A stretch of DNA of 64,000 bases from Chlamydia sp. 04-14. Its GTDB lineage: Bacteria > Chlamydiota > Chlamydiia > Chlamydiales > Chlamydiaceae. The notes below the pieces were generated by a model. That model was not told the origin of the DNA, ran no database searches, and worked only from the letters and a program-made list of their open reading frames with translations. Shown piece by piece: positions 1 through 8,090 of this stretch. The DNA is taken from assembly GCF_036632095.1 (NCBI RefSeq), contig NZ_JAPYKW010000003.1, forward strand, positions 62,001 to 126,000, given 5' to 3'. How positions within the stretch are numbered: position 1 is the first letter of the stretch; every line of letters starts with the position of its first letter. The position numbers were made by a program, and so were the translations under genes.

Positions 1-750
1 TTTTCCTTCTTCTCTTTCTTGATACTTTGTATCGAGACGTGTTTCTGTAGTCTCTTTCTGTACATGGCTGAATAGAGCCATAGGACTGAGAGAGGATGTA
101 GAGGATTTTGGTGAAGATGGTGTTGATTTTGCGGTTTCCTCGGAAGTTCGGGCAGTATCTTTCAGACTATGTTCTTTTATAGTTTGCTTGTCATAAGTTT
201 GAACTTCAACTTGTGTTGTAGACAAGGTAAGGGATGATTTTTCCCCGTAACCATCGTCTTTGGATTCTGGTAGAGTTAAAACCAGCGTTGTTGTTTTTGT
301 TATGAGATTCTCGTCTTTAGGGGCTAAGCAAGAGGAAAATCCCATACTGGCTTGCGCTTTTTGTTCTTTTACAGAACCAAAGGATGAGGATTGGCTAGCC
401 TGTCGTAAAGCAGGATTTTTATCAGCAGATGAAAATGTATCGAGAGATTTCTGTGATGACAGATTTGGTAGAGATGAAGATTTCATCAGCATACCATTCT
501 TTGCCATTAAAGTTTCCGAAGGTGCAGGTTTATTTTGGGAAGGAAGTTGTGAAAATACCGATCCCGATTGATTCAGTAAACTCAGGCAAGTATCCGACAT
601 GGAACGTAAGATAGCCATTTGGCAACAATCAGGAACGCTAACCTCAGTATCAGTTGTTGAAGATGCCTCTGATCCTGATTCTACCATTAACAAATCAAGC
701 TCGGCACTTTCTGAAGATGTACTCGTTGTTGTTGAACAAGATGCTGTCAT
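1..750 (-). CDS. copD2: Type III translocator CopD2-like protein, N-terminal part (runs off window)
   Basis: An open minus-strand frame starts with ATG at 748-750 and stays open for about 250 codons to the window edge, so the C-terminus is missing. The visible part is Ser/Thr-rich and low in complexity, beginning MTASCSTTTSTSSESAEL, and carries SPMALF near the end. It lies 20 nt downstream of a CopB-like gene and a LcrH-type chaperone gene. In chlamydiae the order CT863, CT862 (chaperone), CT861 (CopB2), CT860 (CopD2) is conserved next to xerD (CT864), and that synteny is the main basis for the name. CopD proteins are hydrophobic translocators secreted by the type III system that help form the pore in the host or inclusion membrane. 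The hydrophobic domain itself lies outside the window, so family membership rests on context. Confidence 0.75.
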   Translation of the reverse strand, partial: MTASCSTTTSTSSESAELDLLMVESGSEASSTTDTEVSVPDCCQMAILRSMSDTCLSLLNQSGSVFSQLPSQNKPAPSETLMAKNGMLMKSSSLPNLSSQKSLDTFSSADKNPALRQASQSSSFGSVKEQKAQASMGFSSCLAPKDENLITKTTTLVLTLPESKDDGYGEKSSLTLSTTQVEVQTYDKQTIKEHSLKDTARTSEETAKSTPSSPKSSTSSLSPMALFSHVQKETTETRLDTKYQEREEGK

Positions 751-770
751 AACATTCCTTAAAAAAGAAT

Positions 771-2285
771 TTATCTTAGAGCTTCCAGAAACGTTCTATC
801 CATTTCTCTGCATAACTGTAACACGCGTGCGAGATTTTCGAAAGAATCATGAATACTTTCTATGAGTTCTTGAGTGCGAGAGAGGTAATCATCCCTTTCC
901 AAAGTTAATAACTCTATTTTTGTTTCAAGAGATACATAATGAGATTTAATTTTAAACAGACTGGATCGCACCCAAAGCATAGCTCCACGTAAAAGACCTA
1001 AAGCTCCTTCTAAAGCAGGTCCTATACCCCGCATAGCTCCTTCTGCAAGTGGAGAAAGCCCAAGATTCTCCATGCTTAAAGTGGCGATAGAGAGTAGGGC
1101 AGCTATGACATAAAGAACAATTTGTACGATCTTCAATATCTTTTGTTTTAATTGCTTATTTTTCCCAGGAAGAAGTTTTTCAATAGCTTCCCAGCCGTTT
1201 AAAGCATCCAATAAAGTTAATGTTAGGGCAATAAGGCCCGCAAGTAAACTGACCCAAGAGAAAATACCTCCGCCCATAACGATAGCAACGGAAGCTAGTC
1301 CTATGGAGATCCAAGGAGTAATCCACTCTACAATAGTAGCTAATGAACCCCAACGTTTTGCTTGTTCCTCCTTCTCTATAGATTTTTGGATTTGTTTTAT
1401 GCGCTCTTCGTGAGTTGCTTCTAATTCCCTTTGGGTAGTTTCCACACAATCTTTGTAGGATGCATAAGCAGAAAAATCCGAAAGTATCCCTTGTTTTGTT
1501 AAAAGGTAACTTAAGGTAAATACACCAACAGAAGGAGGACTAATAATAGGAACAACAGAAGCTGCTCGTGTTTTTTTATTTTTTTGGGTTTTTTTAAAGA
1601 GACATTCTTGATGCTGCTGTTTTCCTGGATGCTCATCTTGTGATAATCCTTTATTATATTTTCCTTGAGGCGATTTTAGAGTTAGTCGGTCTTCTTCTTT
1701 TTGGCGTAAATCAGTATCTTGAGAAGAAAGTATTTTCTCTTCAGATTGCATTCTATGTTCTAAATCTTCTGTAGATTCACGGAAGATATCAGCTCTTGTT
1801 AAACTATCTTTTGTTTTTGGTTCTTCTTCAAACCGTTTAGATGTTGGTGTAGATGGGAATTTCTCAGAGGAAGAGTTCTTTTCAGAGGCTTTTTCCTGAG
1901 ATTTCGGCATCATTAAATCTTTAAGTAAGCTTTTCATCGATTCTTTGGAATTCTTCTGCGAGAAAAGGTTCCAAGGTGAAGATGTTGATGCCTGTTCTTT
2001 CTTTGGTAATTGTGAGGCTAGAGAACTTCCAAATTGTAAGATTTTTTCTCTAGAACTTGCAGGAGTTAGCTGTTTATTCGCGATAACTTGTCCCTCACTT
2101 TTTATACATGAGGTTTTACTAAGTTTATCCGTAAAGAATTTTTGTAGAGATTTCCCTAAAGATTCTGGAGCTAGAGTAATCGAATATTTTATATTAGATA
2201 TTCCTTCAGATTGCTTAGGACTATCTGGAATATAAGGCTGTTGATTTAATAAAATCTCTGTAGATTGTGCTAGCCAGGAAGACAT
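771..2285 (-). CDS. copB2: Type III secretion translocator CopB2
   Basis: 504 residues. The first ~240 residues are polar and Ser/Lys/Glu-rich with low complexity. A hydrophobic centre follows: one long apolar stretch at about residues 315-355 (VAIVMGGGIFSWVSLLAGL) and a second at about 380-410 (KIVQIVLYVIAALLSIATLS), then a charged, probably helical C-terminus. This polar head, two-helix hydrophobic core and coiled tail is the architecture of YopB/CopB translocators, which insert in the target membrane after type III export. The gene sits between an LcrH/SycD chaperone gene (24 nt upstream) and the CopD2 gene (20 nt downstream), as in the C. trachomatis CT862-CT861-CT860 cluster. The polar N-terminus is expected to hold the secretion and chaperone-binding signals. 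Assignment as the second copy (CopB2) rests on the neighbouring xerD and CT863-like genes. Confidence 0.85.
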   Translation of the reverse strand: MSSWLAQSTEILLNQQPYIPDSPKQSEGISNIKYSITLAPESLGKSLQKFFTDKLSKTSCIKSEGQVIANKQLTPASSREKILQFGSSLASQLPKKEQASTSSPWNLFSQKNSKESMKSLLKDLMMPKSQEKASEKNSSSEKFPSTPTSKRFEEEPKTKDSLTRADIFRESTEDLEHRMQSEEKILSSQDTDLRQKEEDRLTLKSPQGKYNKGLSQDEHPGKQQHQECLFKKTQKNKKTRAASVVPIISPPSVGVFTLSYLLTKQGILSDFSAYASYKDCVETTQRELEATHEERIKQIQKSIEKEEQAKRWGSLATIVEWITPWISIGLASVAIVMGGGIFSWVSLLAGLIALTLTLLDALNGWEAIEKLLPGKNKQLKQKILKIVQIVLYVIAALLSIATLSMENLGLSPLAEGAMRGIGPALEGALGLLRGAMLWVRSSLFKIKSHYVSLETKIELLTLERDDYLSRTQELIESIHDSFENLARVLQLCREMDRTFLEALR

Positions 2286-2309
2286 AGTCAGTTCCCTAGA
2301 GTTATGGGA

Positions 2310-2828
2310 TTATGCATGGTTTTTTATATCCAAGATTTCTGCTTTCAGTTCTTGATAAGCGCTATGATGTTTCGCTCGTTCCCATGCAAGTTCTAAGGCC
2401 TTACTTGCATCTTCATGTTGGTCCATGAGAGTATAGCAAATATAGGCATAATAATGAGGATAGGGATCTTTATCCCGCAACAATGCAGTCACAGCGTAGG
2501 CATGTAAGGCCTGAGGATAAAGTTGGCTCATATGCAAAGATGCTCCTAGAGAAAACCAAAATTTAGAGACAAAAGGATTAAAAAAGACTAACCAGCGAAA
2601 AGTTTCACTACTTTCTTGGTATTCTCTATTCAGATAGGCGTTGTAACCTTCTTTATAGACACGCTCTAATTCCTCAGAAGAGATTTTAAAAAGTTTTTGG
2701 TATGTATCTAACGGAAGATCTTTACTTGGAAAATATCCTGACAGATAACTCTCCAAATCTTCCGGAAAGGGATAATCTTCTTTGCTCGATGAAGCTATTT
2801 TTTCTAATAAATAAGCTAAATATGACAT
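2310..2828 (-). CDS. lcrH: LcrH/SycD-type TPR chaperone (Scc3 / CT862-like)
   Basis: 172 residues, the usual size for class II type III chaperones. The middle consists of tetratricopeptide repeats: a first repeat around YKEGYNAYLNREYQESSETF, a second around WFSLGASLHMSQLYPQALHA and a third around HYYAYICYTLMDQHEDASKA. Such chaperones bind the two hydrophobic translocators in the cytoplasm and keep them soluble before export. The partners are evidently the CopB2/CopD2 products encoded just downstream. The ATG overlaps the stop of the upstream CT863-like gene by one base (TAATG arrangement), so translation is probably coupled. In C. trachomatis the equivalent is CT862. The ATG at 2828 is the only sensible start, since the frame closes just upstream. 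Confidence 0.88.
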   Translation of the reverse strand: MSYLAYLLEKIASSSKEDYPFPEDLESYLSGYFPSKDLPLDTYQKLFKISSEELERVYKEGYNAYLNREYQESSETFRWLVFFNPFVSKFWFSLGASLHMSQLYPQALHAYAVTALLRDKDPYPHYYAYICYTLMDQHEDASKALELAWERAKHHSAYQELKAEILDIKNHA

Positions 2829-4270
2829 TACGGACGCAAATTGTAAATAAAGGTATCCATGAGTTCTTTAAGAAGTTTTAATACATTGGAGCGTGCTTGA
2901 TGGCATTGTGAAACTTCTTGAAGATGCCTTTGCATATCGGTTCGTTCAAGCTGTGTGATTTTCTCCATATTTTCTTTGCGCATCTGAATATTTTCTTTCA
3001 GGAGCTTTTTCTCTTCTTCAGACCATTGCAATGTGTCTGTTATCGTTACCCCAAGTTTTCTAGCTTGATCTACAAGAGCTTTCATTTCTGAATTCTCTCT
3101 CCAATCAATAGCTCCTTTCTCAGAGTTGATTTTAGAAATGAGTAACGTTAATGTGTCTACGTTATCGGTACGTTCTTTAACACGCAGATATAATTCTTGG
3201 GCTTCCGCTTCAGCTTGTCCGAGAATTCTTTCCATAAGTTTCATAAAACGTATAAATACGTTTTCAACTTTTGGAGTGGGAATTGGGGCAAATCCTTGCA
3301 GAGGAGTTGCTGCTGTGAAAAGTGCCATTGGAGATTGTGCTTTTCTTTTAAATGTTTTTTCTTCCTCAATGTTAATCTCTCGAGACTGCCGTACATCATT
3401 AAGGTAGCGTAGATGCGCTATGGAGAGTCCGGAAGAAACTTCTTCAATTTCCTCAAAAGAAACCTTAGCTTTGTATTTTTTCCCTCGGTCTCTTCCTTGA
3501 GAATCATCTTCTTGATGCTGTCCTTCATGTTGTCGATCTTGTTTTTGATCCCGACTCTCGCGATCTTGTTTAGATTCCTGCGACTTTGTTGTGAGGATTT
3601 GCTGTTCTTTTTTCTCTGTAACAAAGGAACCATAAGATTGAGAAGAAATGTGTTCTCCATCTTTTTCCATTCGAGATTGCTGGGATGCTGTTGTATGAAC
3701 AGCGCGTTGAGCAGATTGTCCCAAGGTATGTTGTGTTGAAGAGTGCGTGGTGGGAGATCGAGAATCAGAAGTTTTCGTAGAAGAATAGCCGGCGAAAGCT
3801 TTGGAGGATTGTTGTGATTCTTTCGGTGCGGCATGTGTTTCTTTTGTAGATCTTGGCGCCACGTCCTGAGGTTTGCATCCTTCTTGAGGAAGAAGTTGTT
3901 CTTGTTTCTCTAAACTTGTTGGTTCTTCTTGTGTTTTTGTAGGATCAGCAGTTTCTAAAGCCTGTAGGAGATCAGAGATGAGTATCTCAACTTCAACGGT
4001 TTCCGGGGGAAGGAAAACAAGGTTATGCGTGCAATCTTGTAAGGGGTTAGCATTTTCTCCGGAAGTTGCAGAAATTTGCGCAAGAGCAAGAGCGGCAAGA
4101 GAACTTAGAGAAGCCGGCGCTGATCCTTCTGAAGTAAACACAGAAAGCGCGACTTCTCCGGCTGCGGTTTTTAAAATGCTGGAAGTTGTTGATGCTGAGG
4201 ATGAAGAAGAGGCATCTTCCTTTAACGTCATGTTGGTAGATGGGACTGCTGAAGGCAGGGGAGTGTTCAT
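2828..4270 (-). CDS. CT863-like T3SS-associated protein of unknown function
   Basis: 480 residues, first gene of the translocator cluster. Residues 1-260 are Ser/Thr/Gln-rich and probably disordered, with a highly charged run (EQKQDRESRDQKQD-like) near 240-265. Residues ~340-480 look helical and coiled-coil forming (PKVENVFIRFMKLMERIL, then KKLLKENIQMRKENMEKI). The segment QSPMALF at about residue 318 resembles SPMALF in the CopD2 N-terminus of this same cluster. One-base overlap with the chaperone gene and conserved order with CT862-CT860 suggest co-expression and possibly binding of the chaperone, but no function is established from sequence. No transmembrane helix is apparent. Divergently placed relative to the tRNA-Leu gene, so the operon promoter should lie in 4271-4463. 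Confidence 0.75.
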   Translation of the reverse strand: MNTPLPSAVPSTNMTLKEDASSSSSASTTSSILKTAAGEVALSVFTSEGSAPASLSSLAALALAQISATSGENANPLQDCTHNLVFLPPETVEVEILISDLLQALETADPTKTQEEPTSLEKQEQLLPQEGCKPQDVAPRSTKETHAAPKESQQSSKAFAGYSSTKTSDSRSPTTHSSTQHTLGQSAQRAVHTTASQQSRMEKDGEHISSQSYGSFVTEKKEQQILTTKSQESKQDRESRDQKQDRQHEGQHQEDDSQGRDRGKKYKAKVSFEEIEEVSSGLSIAHLRYLNDVRQSREINIEEEKTFKRKAQSPMALFTAATPLQGFAPIPTPKVENVFIRFMKLMERILGQAEAEAQELYLRVKERTDNVDTLTLLISKINSEKGAIDWRENSEMKALVDQARKLGVTITDTLQWSEEEKKLLKENIQMRKENMEKITQLERTDMQRHLQEVSQCHQARSNVLKLLKELMDTFIYNLRP

Positions 4271-4463
4271 ACTAATTTTCGCACGAATAAGTTATGGGGA
4301 CATAGAAACGATGAAAATTATATAAAACCCCATTTTCCTGCAAGTTTGATTATGAAAGGGTTAGACGATAGGAGAGAATACTCGAGAATGTAGGGATTTT
4401 CTATTTACAAAAACAGCATTAGGAATCAAAATGAATCTGCTAACCACCATAGAGTGTTTTTCT

Positions 4464-4545
4464 GCCCAGGTGGTGAAATTGGTAGACACGCTGGATTTAG
4501 GATCCAGTGCTTCGCGGCATGTAGGTTCAAGTCCTATCCTGGGCA
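4464..4545 (+). tRNA. tRNA-Leu (anticodon UAG)
   Basis: An 82-nt cloverleaf with a 7-bp acceptor stem (GCCCAGG / CCTGGGC) and discriminator A at 4545. The D-arm contains GGTAGAC, the anticodon stem is CTGGA/TCCAG with loop TTTAGGA (anticodon TAG at 4498-4500), there is a long variable arm as expected for class II tRNAs, and the T-arm contains GGTTCAAGTCC. UAG reads CUA-type leucine codons. CCA is not encoded after the discriminator (ATTT follows). tRNA genes next to xerD are a common junction in chlamydial chromosomes. Confidence 0.97.
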
Positions 4546-4634
4546 TTTCAACATCTCTTCTCTAGGAAAAATCATTAAATTCCCGTTCGTAGTAAAATAA
4601 AATCTAGAGTTTTAGATTTTTTTTGAGGAATTTC

Positions 4635-4922
4635 ATGAAGAAAATGCTTCTAATTTTCGCTTGTTTTCTAAGTTGTTGTTTTTCTGCAGCTTTTGGAGAA
4701 AATTCCCTTGCTTCGGAGTCTGTGTCCCTAGTAAAGGCGGTGCCTGTATCGGGATTGCAATTTCAAGAACAAAACGGTCACGTTCCCTATAGTTTCTACT
4801 ATCCTTATGATTATGGGTATTATTATCCTGAGACTTACGGAGGATATACAGGAACGTCACAGGGTAATGACGATTGTTATTCGCGATTTGAGGATGGCAC
4901 CTTTTTCTATCATTGTGATTAG
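4635..4922 (+). CDS. Small secreted Tyr/Gly-rich protein, unknown function
   Basis: 95 residues from ATG 4635. This start is preferred over an in-frame TTG 12 nt upstream because GAGGA lies just before it and translation then begins directly with a signal peptide (MKKMLLIFACFLSCCFSAAF, cleavage near residue 22). The mature part is short and carries an aromatic-rich, low-complexity patch (FYYPYDYGYYYPETYGGY) followed by two cysteines. Export across the inner membrane is likely. The Tyr/Pro/Gly patch is typical of surface or matrix peptides but no family is recognised. The gene is convergent with xerD and overlaps its stop region by 4 nt. Confidence 0.6.
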   Translation: MKKMLLIFACFLSCCFSAAFGENSLASESVSLVKAVPVSGLQFQEQNGHVPYSFYYPYDYGYYYPETYGGYTGTSQGNDDCYSRFEDGTFFYHCD

Positions 4923-5815
4923 GGATTTCTTGGGTGATAGGAAAGAAAATTTTCCACTAAGGTATCCGCAGCTACGTGAGTATAGATCTCTGTAGAAGAA
5001 ATACGGGCGTGTCCGAGCATTTCTTGAATGACGCGAAGGTCAGCTTTATTGTCTAATAAATGTGTTGCAAAGGCATGTCTTAGAGAGTGTGGCGAGACGC
5101 GTTTATGGGTCACTTGCTTTGCGTAGTAGTGGATTCTCCTCCATACACAAGAGCGTTCTAACTTGCGCCCACGTGTAGAGAGGAATAGGTGATGTTCTTC
5201 CGGGTTTTTCTTTTGAAAGTTCTCTCGAAAAGGACAAAGATAGGTATCAATAGCTTTACAGGCGAGTTTTCCTAGGGGAACAAGTCGTGTTTTAGAACCT
5301 TTTCCGGTAACACGTAGAAAATCATCACTAACGTCACCAATGCATAAACCACAGAGCTCGGATACACGAATGCCTGTGGAATATAGTGTATGGAGAATTG
5401 CGGTATCTCTAGCAGAAATGACAGGAGAAACTCTATCTTGTTGAGCAGCAGATAAAAGAGCATCAACTTCTTTTGGAGTTAAAACAGAGGGAAGGCGTTT
5501 CCAAATTTTCGGATGTTCAATAAGAGGAGGGTGATCAAGGAGCTTTGCCTCTTTAAGAAATCGGAAAAATACTTTTAAGGCAATCAGGCGACGCGCTAAA
5601 GTAGACTCGGCTTCTTTGCGTTTATGTAGCTGCTGAACAAACAGATATACGCTATCTTGGGAGATTTCTTTAGTTGATGTAATAGCGCTTATTTTTAGGA
5701 ATAGGGTAATGTCCTGACAATATGCAGAAATAGAATTGCGGCAAAGACCGCGATCTACCGAGAGAAAAAGAACAAATTGTTCAAGAATAACATCACAAAA
5801 CTGGGCTGAGGTCAT
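4919..5815 (-). CDS. xerD: Tyrosine recombinase XerD
   Basis: 298 residues, the normal XerC/XerD length. The N-terminal SAM-like core-binding domain covers about residues 1-100 and the catalytic domain 105-298. The catalytic set is visible: Arg in STGIRVSELCGL, Lys in GKGSKTRLVPLG, His-x-x-Arg in HSLRHAFATHLL, His in LGHARISSTE and the nucleophile Tyr in IYTHV. XerC and XerD resolve chromosome dimers at dif during division. Position next to the CopB2/CopD2 cluster matches C. trachomatis CT864, annotated xerD. XerC-like paralogues share these motifs, so the D designation rests on synteny. It is convergent with the small secreted protein gene and divergent from pgi. Confidence 0.92.
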   Translation of the reverse strand: MTSAQFCDVILEQFVLFLSVDRGLCRNSISAYCQDITLFLKISAITSTKEISQDSVYLFVQQLHKRKEAESTLARRLIALKVFFRFLKEAKLLDHPPLIEHPKIWKRLPSVLTPKEVDALLSAAQQDRVSPVISARDTAILHTLYSTGIRVSELCGLCIGDVSDDFLRVTGKGSKTRLVPLGKLACKAIDTYLCPFRENFQKKNPEEHHLFLSTRGRKLERSCVWRRIHYYAKQVTHKRVSPHSLRHAFATHLLDNKADLRVIQEMLGHARISSTEIYTHVAADTLVENFLSYHPRNP

Positions 5816-5888
5816 AAAATCTAATTTCGGCTGGTATAGTTTTGAGTATAGATATTAAGGTAGTTTTTAAGCTAGGACGAGGTAAACG

Positions 5889-7472
5889 ATGGATAGAAAA
5901 GGCTTTTTAGAGAGCTCCTCAACAAAGATATTACAAGATTTGGCTGTAGCCCCTATAGATTTGACAGTCCCTGGAGTAATTTCTGAAGAGCGTATAGAAA
6001 GATTTTCCTTGTCTGTAGAAGGTTTTACATTAAGTTACGCTACGGAACGTATCGATGAGGGGATTTTATCTGCATTAACAGATTTAGCTTCTGAACGCGG
6101 TCTTATCGAATCCATGCAGGCAATGCAAAATGGAGAAGTTGTTAACTATATTGATAACTTCCCTAGTGAATCTCGACCTGCTTTACATACCGCGACACGT
6201 GCGTGGGTTAAGGAAATCCCTTTAAAAGGTAATGCTGAGGATATTTCCTTAAGGTCAAAAATTGAAGCGCAACGTCTAAAAGATTTTCTTAATAAATATA
6301 GGGACGTCTTTACAACTATTGTACAAATCGGAATAGGAGGTTCCGAACTTGGACCTAAAGCTTTACATTGTGCTTTAAAAGGCTGTTGCCCATCGGATAA
6401 GAAAGTATATTTCGTATCTAATATAGATCCCGACAATGCTGCAGAAGTTTTACAAGAGATAGATTGTGCAAAGACTTTGGTTGTCACTGTATCGAAATCA
6501 GGAACTACATTAGAGACTGCTGTTAATGAAGAATTACTAGCAGATCATTTCTCAAAACAAGGGTTGAGTTTCCGCGAGCATTTCATTGCCGTTACCTGCG
6601 AGGGTAGCCCTATGGATGATACGGATAAATATCTTGAAGTTTTCCATATTTGGGATAGTATCGGAGGACGCTATTCCTCTACATCTATGGTTGGTGGAGT
6701 TGTTTTAGGCTTTGCCTATGGCTTTGATATGTTTTTACAGCTCCTTGAAGGAGCTGCGGCTATGGATTTGGCCGCTTTAGAACCTCGTATGAGTGAGAAT
6801 CTTCCTCTATTATCGGCAATGTTAGGAATCTGGAATCGTAATTTCTTACGTTACCCTACTTCTGTTGTAGTTCCCTACGCTACAGGATTGGAATACTTCC
6901 CCGCGCATCTACAGCAATGTGGTATGGAATCTAACGGGAAGAGTGTTGCTCAGACTGGGGAGATAATAAGTTTTGCTACAAGTCCTATTATTTGGGGTGA
7001 GGTAGGAACAAATAGCCAACACTCCTTTTTCCAATGTCTCCATCAAGGTAGTGATATTGTTCCTGTGGAATTCATTGGTTTTCTTGAGAATCAGAGGGGA
7101 AAGGATATCGTTGTATCAGGATCTAGTTCTTCTCAAAAGCTTTTCGCTAATATGGTAGCCCAGGCGATAGCCTTAGCAAAAGGACGGGAAAATACTAATC
7201 CGAATAAAAATTTTAGAGGAAATCGTCCCTCTTCTATTCTTGTATCTGAGAGACTCACTCCTTACGCTATGGGAGCTCTTTTAGCCTTCTATGAACATAA
7301 AATAGTCTTTCAGGGTTTTTGCTGGGGAATTAACTCTTTCGACCAGGAAGGAGTTACTTTAGGAAAAGACCTAGCGAACCAGGTTCTAGAGGTTATGCAG
7401 GGGCAAGCAAAAGCAGGAACCCTTCTTGAGGCAGAAGCATTGTTAAGACTTTTTAACGATGCTAAAAAATAA
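5889..7472 (+). CDS. pgi: Glucose-6-phosphate isomerase
   Basis: 527 residues, close to the bacterial long-form PGI. Interconverts glucose 6-phosphate and fructose 6-phosphate, linking host-derived hexose phosphate and glycogen metabolism to glycolysis. Family signatures are visible: IGIGGSELGPKAL around residue 150, VSKSGTTLET around 205, the active-site segment WDSIGGRYSS around 255, and GEVGTNSQHSFFQ (signature 2 region with Glu and His) around residue 375. Start ATG 5889 follows a GAGG-like ribosome site (GACGAGG). Transcription is divergent from xerD. A possible hairpin terminator follows, then ltuA on the same strand. Confidence 0.96.
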   Translation: MDRKGFLESSSTKILQDLAVAPIDLTVPGVISEERIERFSLSVEGFTLSYATERIDEGILSALTDLASERGLIESMQAMQNGEVVNYIDNFPSESRPALHTATRAWVKEIPLKGNAEDISLRSKIEAQRLKDFLNKYRDVFTTIVQIGIGGSELGPKALHCALKGCCPSDKKVYFVSNIDPDNAAEVLQEIDCAKTLVVTVSKSGTTLETAVNEELLADHFSKQGLSFREHFIAVTCEGSPMDDTDKYLEVFHIWDSIGGRYSSTSMVGGVVLGFAYGFDMFLQLLEGAAAMDLAALEPRMSENLPLLSAMLGIWNRNFLRYPTSVVVPYATGLEYFPAHLQQCGMESNGKSVAQTGEIISFATSPIIWGEVGTNSQHSFFQCLHQGSDIVPVEFIGFLENQRGKDIVVSGSSSSQKLFANMVAQAIALAKGRENTNPNKNFRGNRPSSILVSERLTPYAMGALLAFYEHKIVFQGFCWGINSFDQEGVTLGKDLANQVLEVMQGQAKAGTLLEAEALLRLFNDAKK

Positions 7473-7492
7473 AAATACCTGGATCTAAAGAT

Positions 7493-7527
7493 TTGAGAGA
7501 GACAAAACTCGTTTCCTCTCAATATTT
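7493..7527 (+). terminator. Possible terminator after pgi
   Basis: TTGAGAG at 7493-7499 can pair with CTCTCAA at 7516-7522, followed by TATTTT. The stem is 7 bp and the T-run is short, so termination may be partial. It lies 20 nt after the pgi stop and just before the ltuA promoter. Confidence 0.45.
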
Positions 7528-7542
7528 TAATGGTTTTTATGG

Positions 7543-7548
7543 TATAAT
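7543..7548 (+). promoter_or_regulatory. -10 element of the ltuA promoter
   Basis: A perfect TATAAT lies 36 nt upstream of the ltuA ATG in an AT-rich stretch. No good TTGACA-type -35 is present 16-18 nt upstream (TTTTAA is the nearest). Chlamydial late promoters are known to depend on the major sigma factor while often lacking a strong -35, which fits the late expression known for ltuA. Confidence 0.6.
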
Positions 7549-7584
7549 TAGCGCTTTCATTTTCTAAGCGATGGATGAAACGCT

Positions 7585-7728
7585 ATGTTTTTTATTCGTG
7601 TGCGTTCAGTAGGATTTTTAGATATTCACGGTGTTTTATCTACTCGTAAGGGAGAACAGGTTATCAAATCCGGTACGGGGGTTTGGGTAGGGGCTCGAGG
7701 AGCCATTTTCTATCGTATAGCCTTCTAG
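7585..7728 (+). CDS. ltuA: Late transcription unit protein LtuA
   Basis: 47 residues, beginning [16 protein letters not shown] and ending [12 protein letters not shown]. It is a small basic, glycine-containing protein matching the chlamydial LtuA in size, composition and position between pgi (CT378) and mdh (CT376); the C. trachomatis gene is CT377. LtuA is transcribed late in development, when reticulate bodies convert to elementary bodies; its biochemical role is unknown. ATG 7585 is chosen because it gives the conserved MFFIRVRS start. An ATG at 7571 is in another frame. A TATAAT lies 36 nt upstream and a hairpin follows the stop. Confidence 0.88.
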   Translation: MFFIRVRSVGFLDIHGVLSTRKGEQVIKSGTGVWVGARGAIFYRIAF

Positions 7729-7757
7729 CCTTCTTCAATGTCGTTTTTTGATTTGCA

Positions 7758-7787
7758 ACTGTTTTTAAGAAACAGTAACGTTTCTTT
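7758..7787 (+). terminator. Probable terminator after ltuA
   Basis: ACTGTTT (7758-7764) and AAACAGT (7770-7776) form a 7-bp stem with a 5-nt loop, followed after AACG by TTTC and TTTTT. It lies 30 nt after the ltuA stop, in keeping with a monocistronic late transcript. Confidence 0.6.
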
Positions 7788-8090
7788 TTGTCTTTTTTCA
7801 CACGCCAATATTTTTTGAGATTTTTCTACTCTGTTTTACTCGGACATTCCTATCTTTTATAAGAGTTTGGAATGGGAACTATGGTTTGACAGAAACGTTA
7901 TTAAAGCATAAGTCTTGGTATAGAATTCAGATGCGGAGTATTGTGGATAAGAGCACAGCGCTTTTATTTATTTCGCCTCTTAACACGGTTTTAGCTGGGG
8001 AATTTTCTTTCTTTGGCTATCGAAAAATAGACGCGCTTGATTTTGTTTTTATTTAAAGATTATAGTGATTTTTTTTAGGGAGGCGTGATT
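7788..8090 (+). other. Intergenic spacer between ltuA and mdh
   Basis: About 300 nt without a convincing gene. It is T-rich. A TTGACA at 7886-7891 has no -10 at a normal distance (TATAGAATT starts 27 nt later). The last part holds the mdh ribosome site TTAGGGAGG at 8075-8083. The mdh promoter presumably lies here but I cannot place it. Confidence 0.5.

Noticed and set aside
3413..3739. Overlapping open frames on the plus strand inside the CT863-like gene
   Set aside because: They mirror the low-complexity coding strand, lack ribosome sites and resemble no family.
7886..7927. Promoter formed by TTGACA at 7886 and TATAGAAT at 7919
   Set aside because: Spacing of 27 nt is too long for sigma66-type promoters; no other -10 fits well.
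8085..8090. GTG start for mdh
   Set aside because: It lies 1 nt from the Shine-Dalgarno sequence; ATG 8091 has normal spacing.
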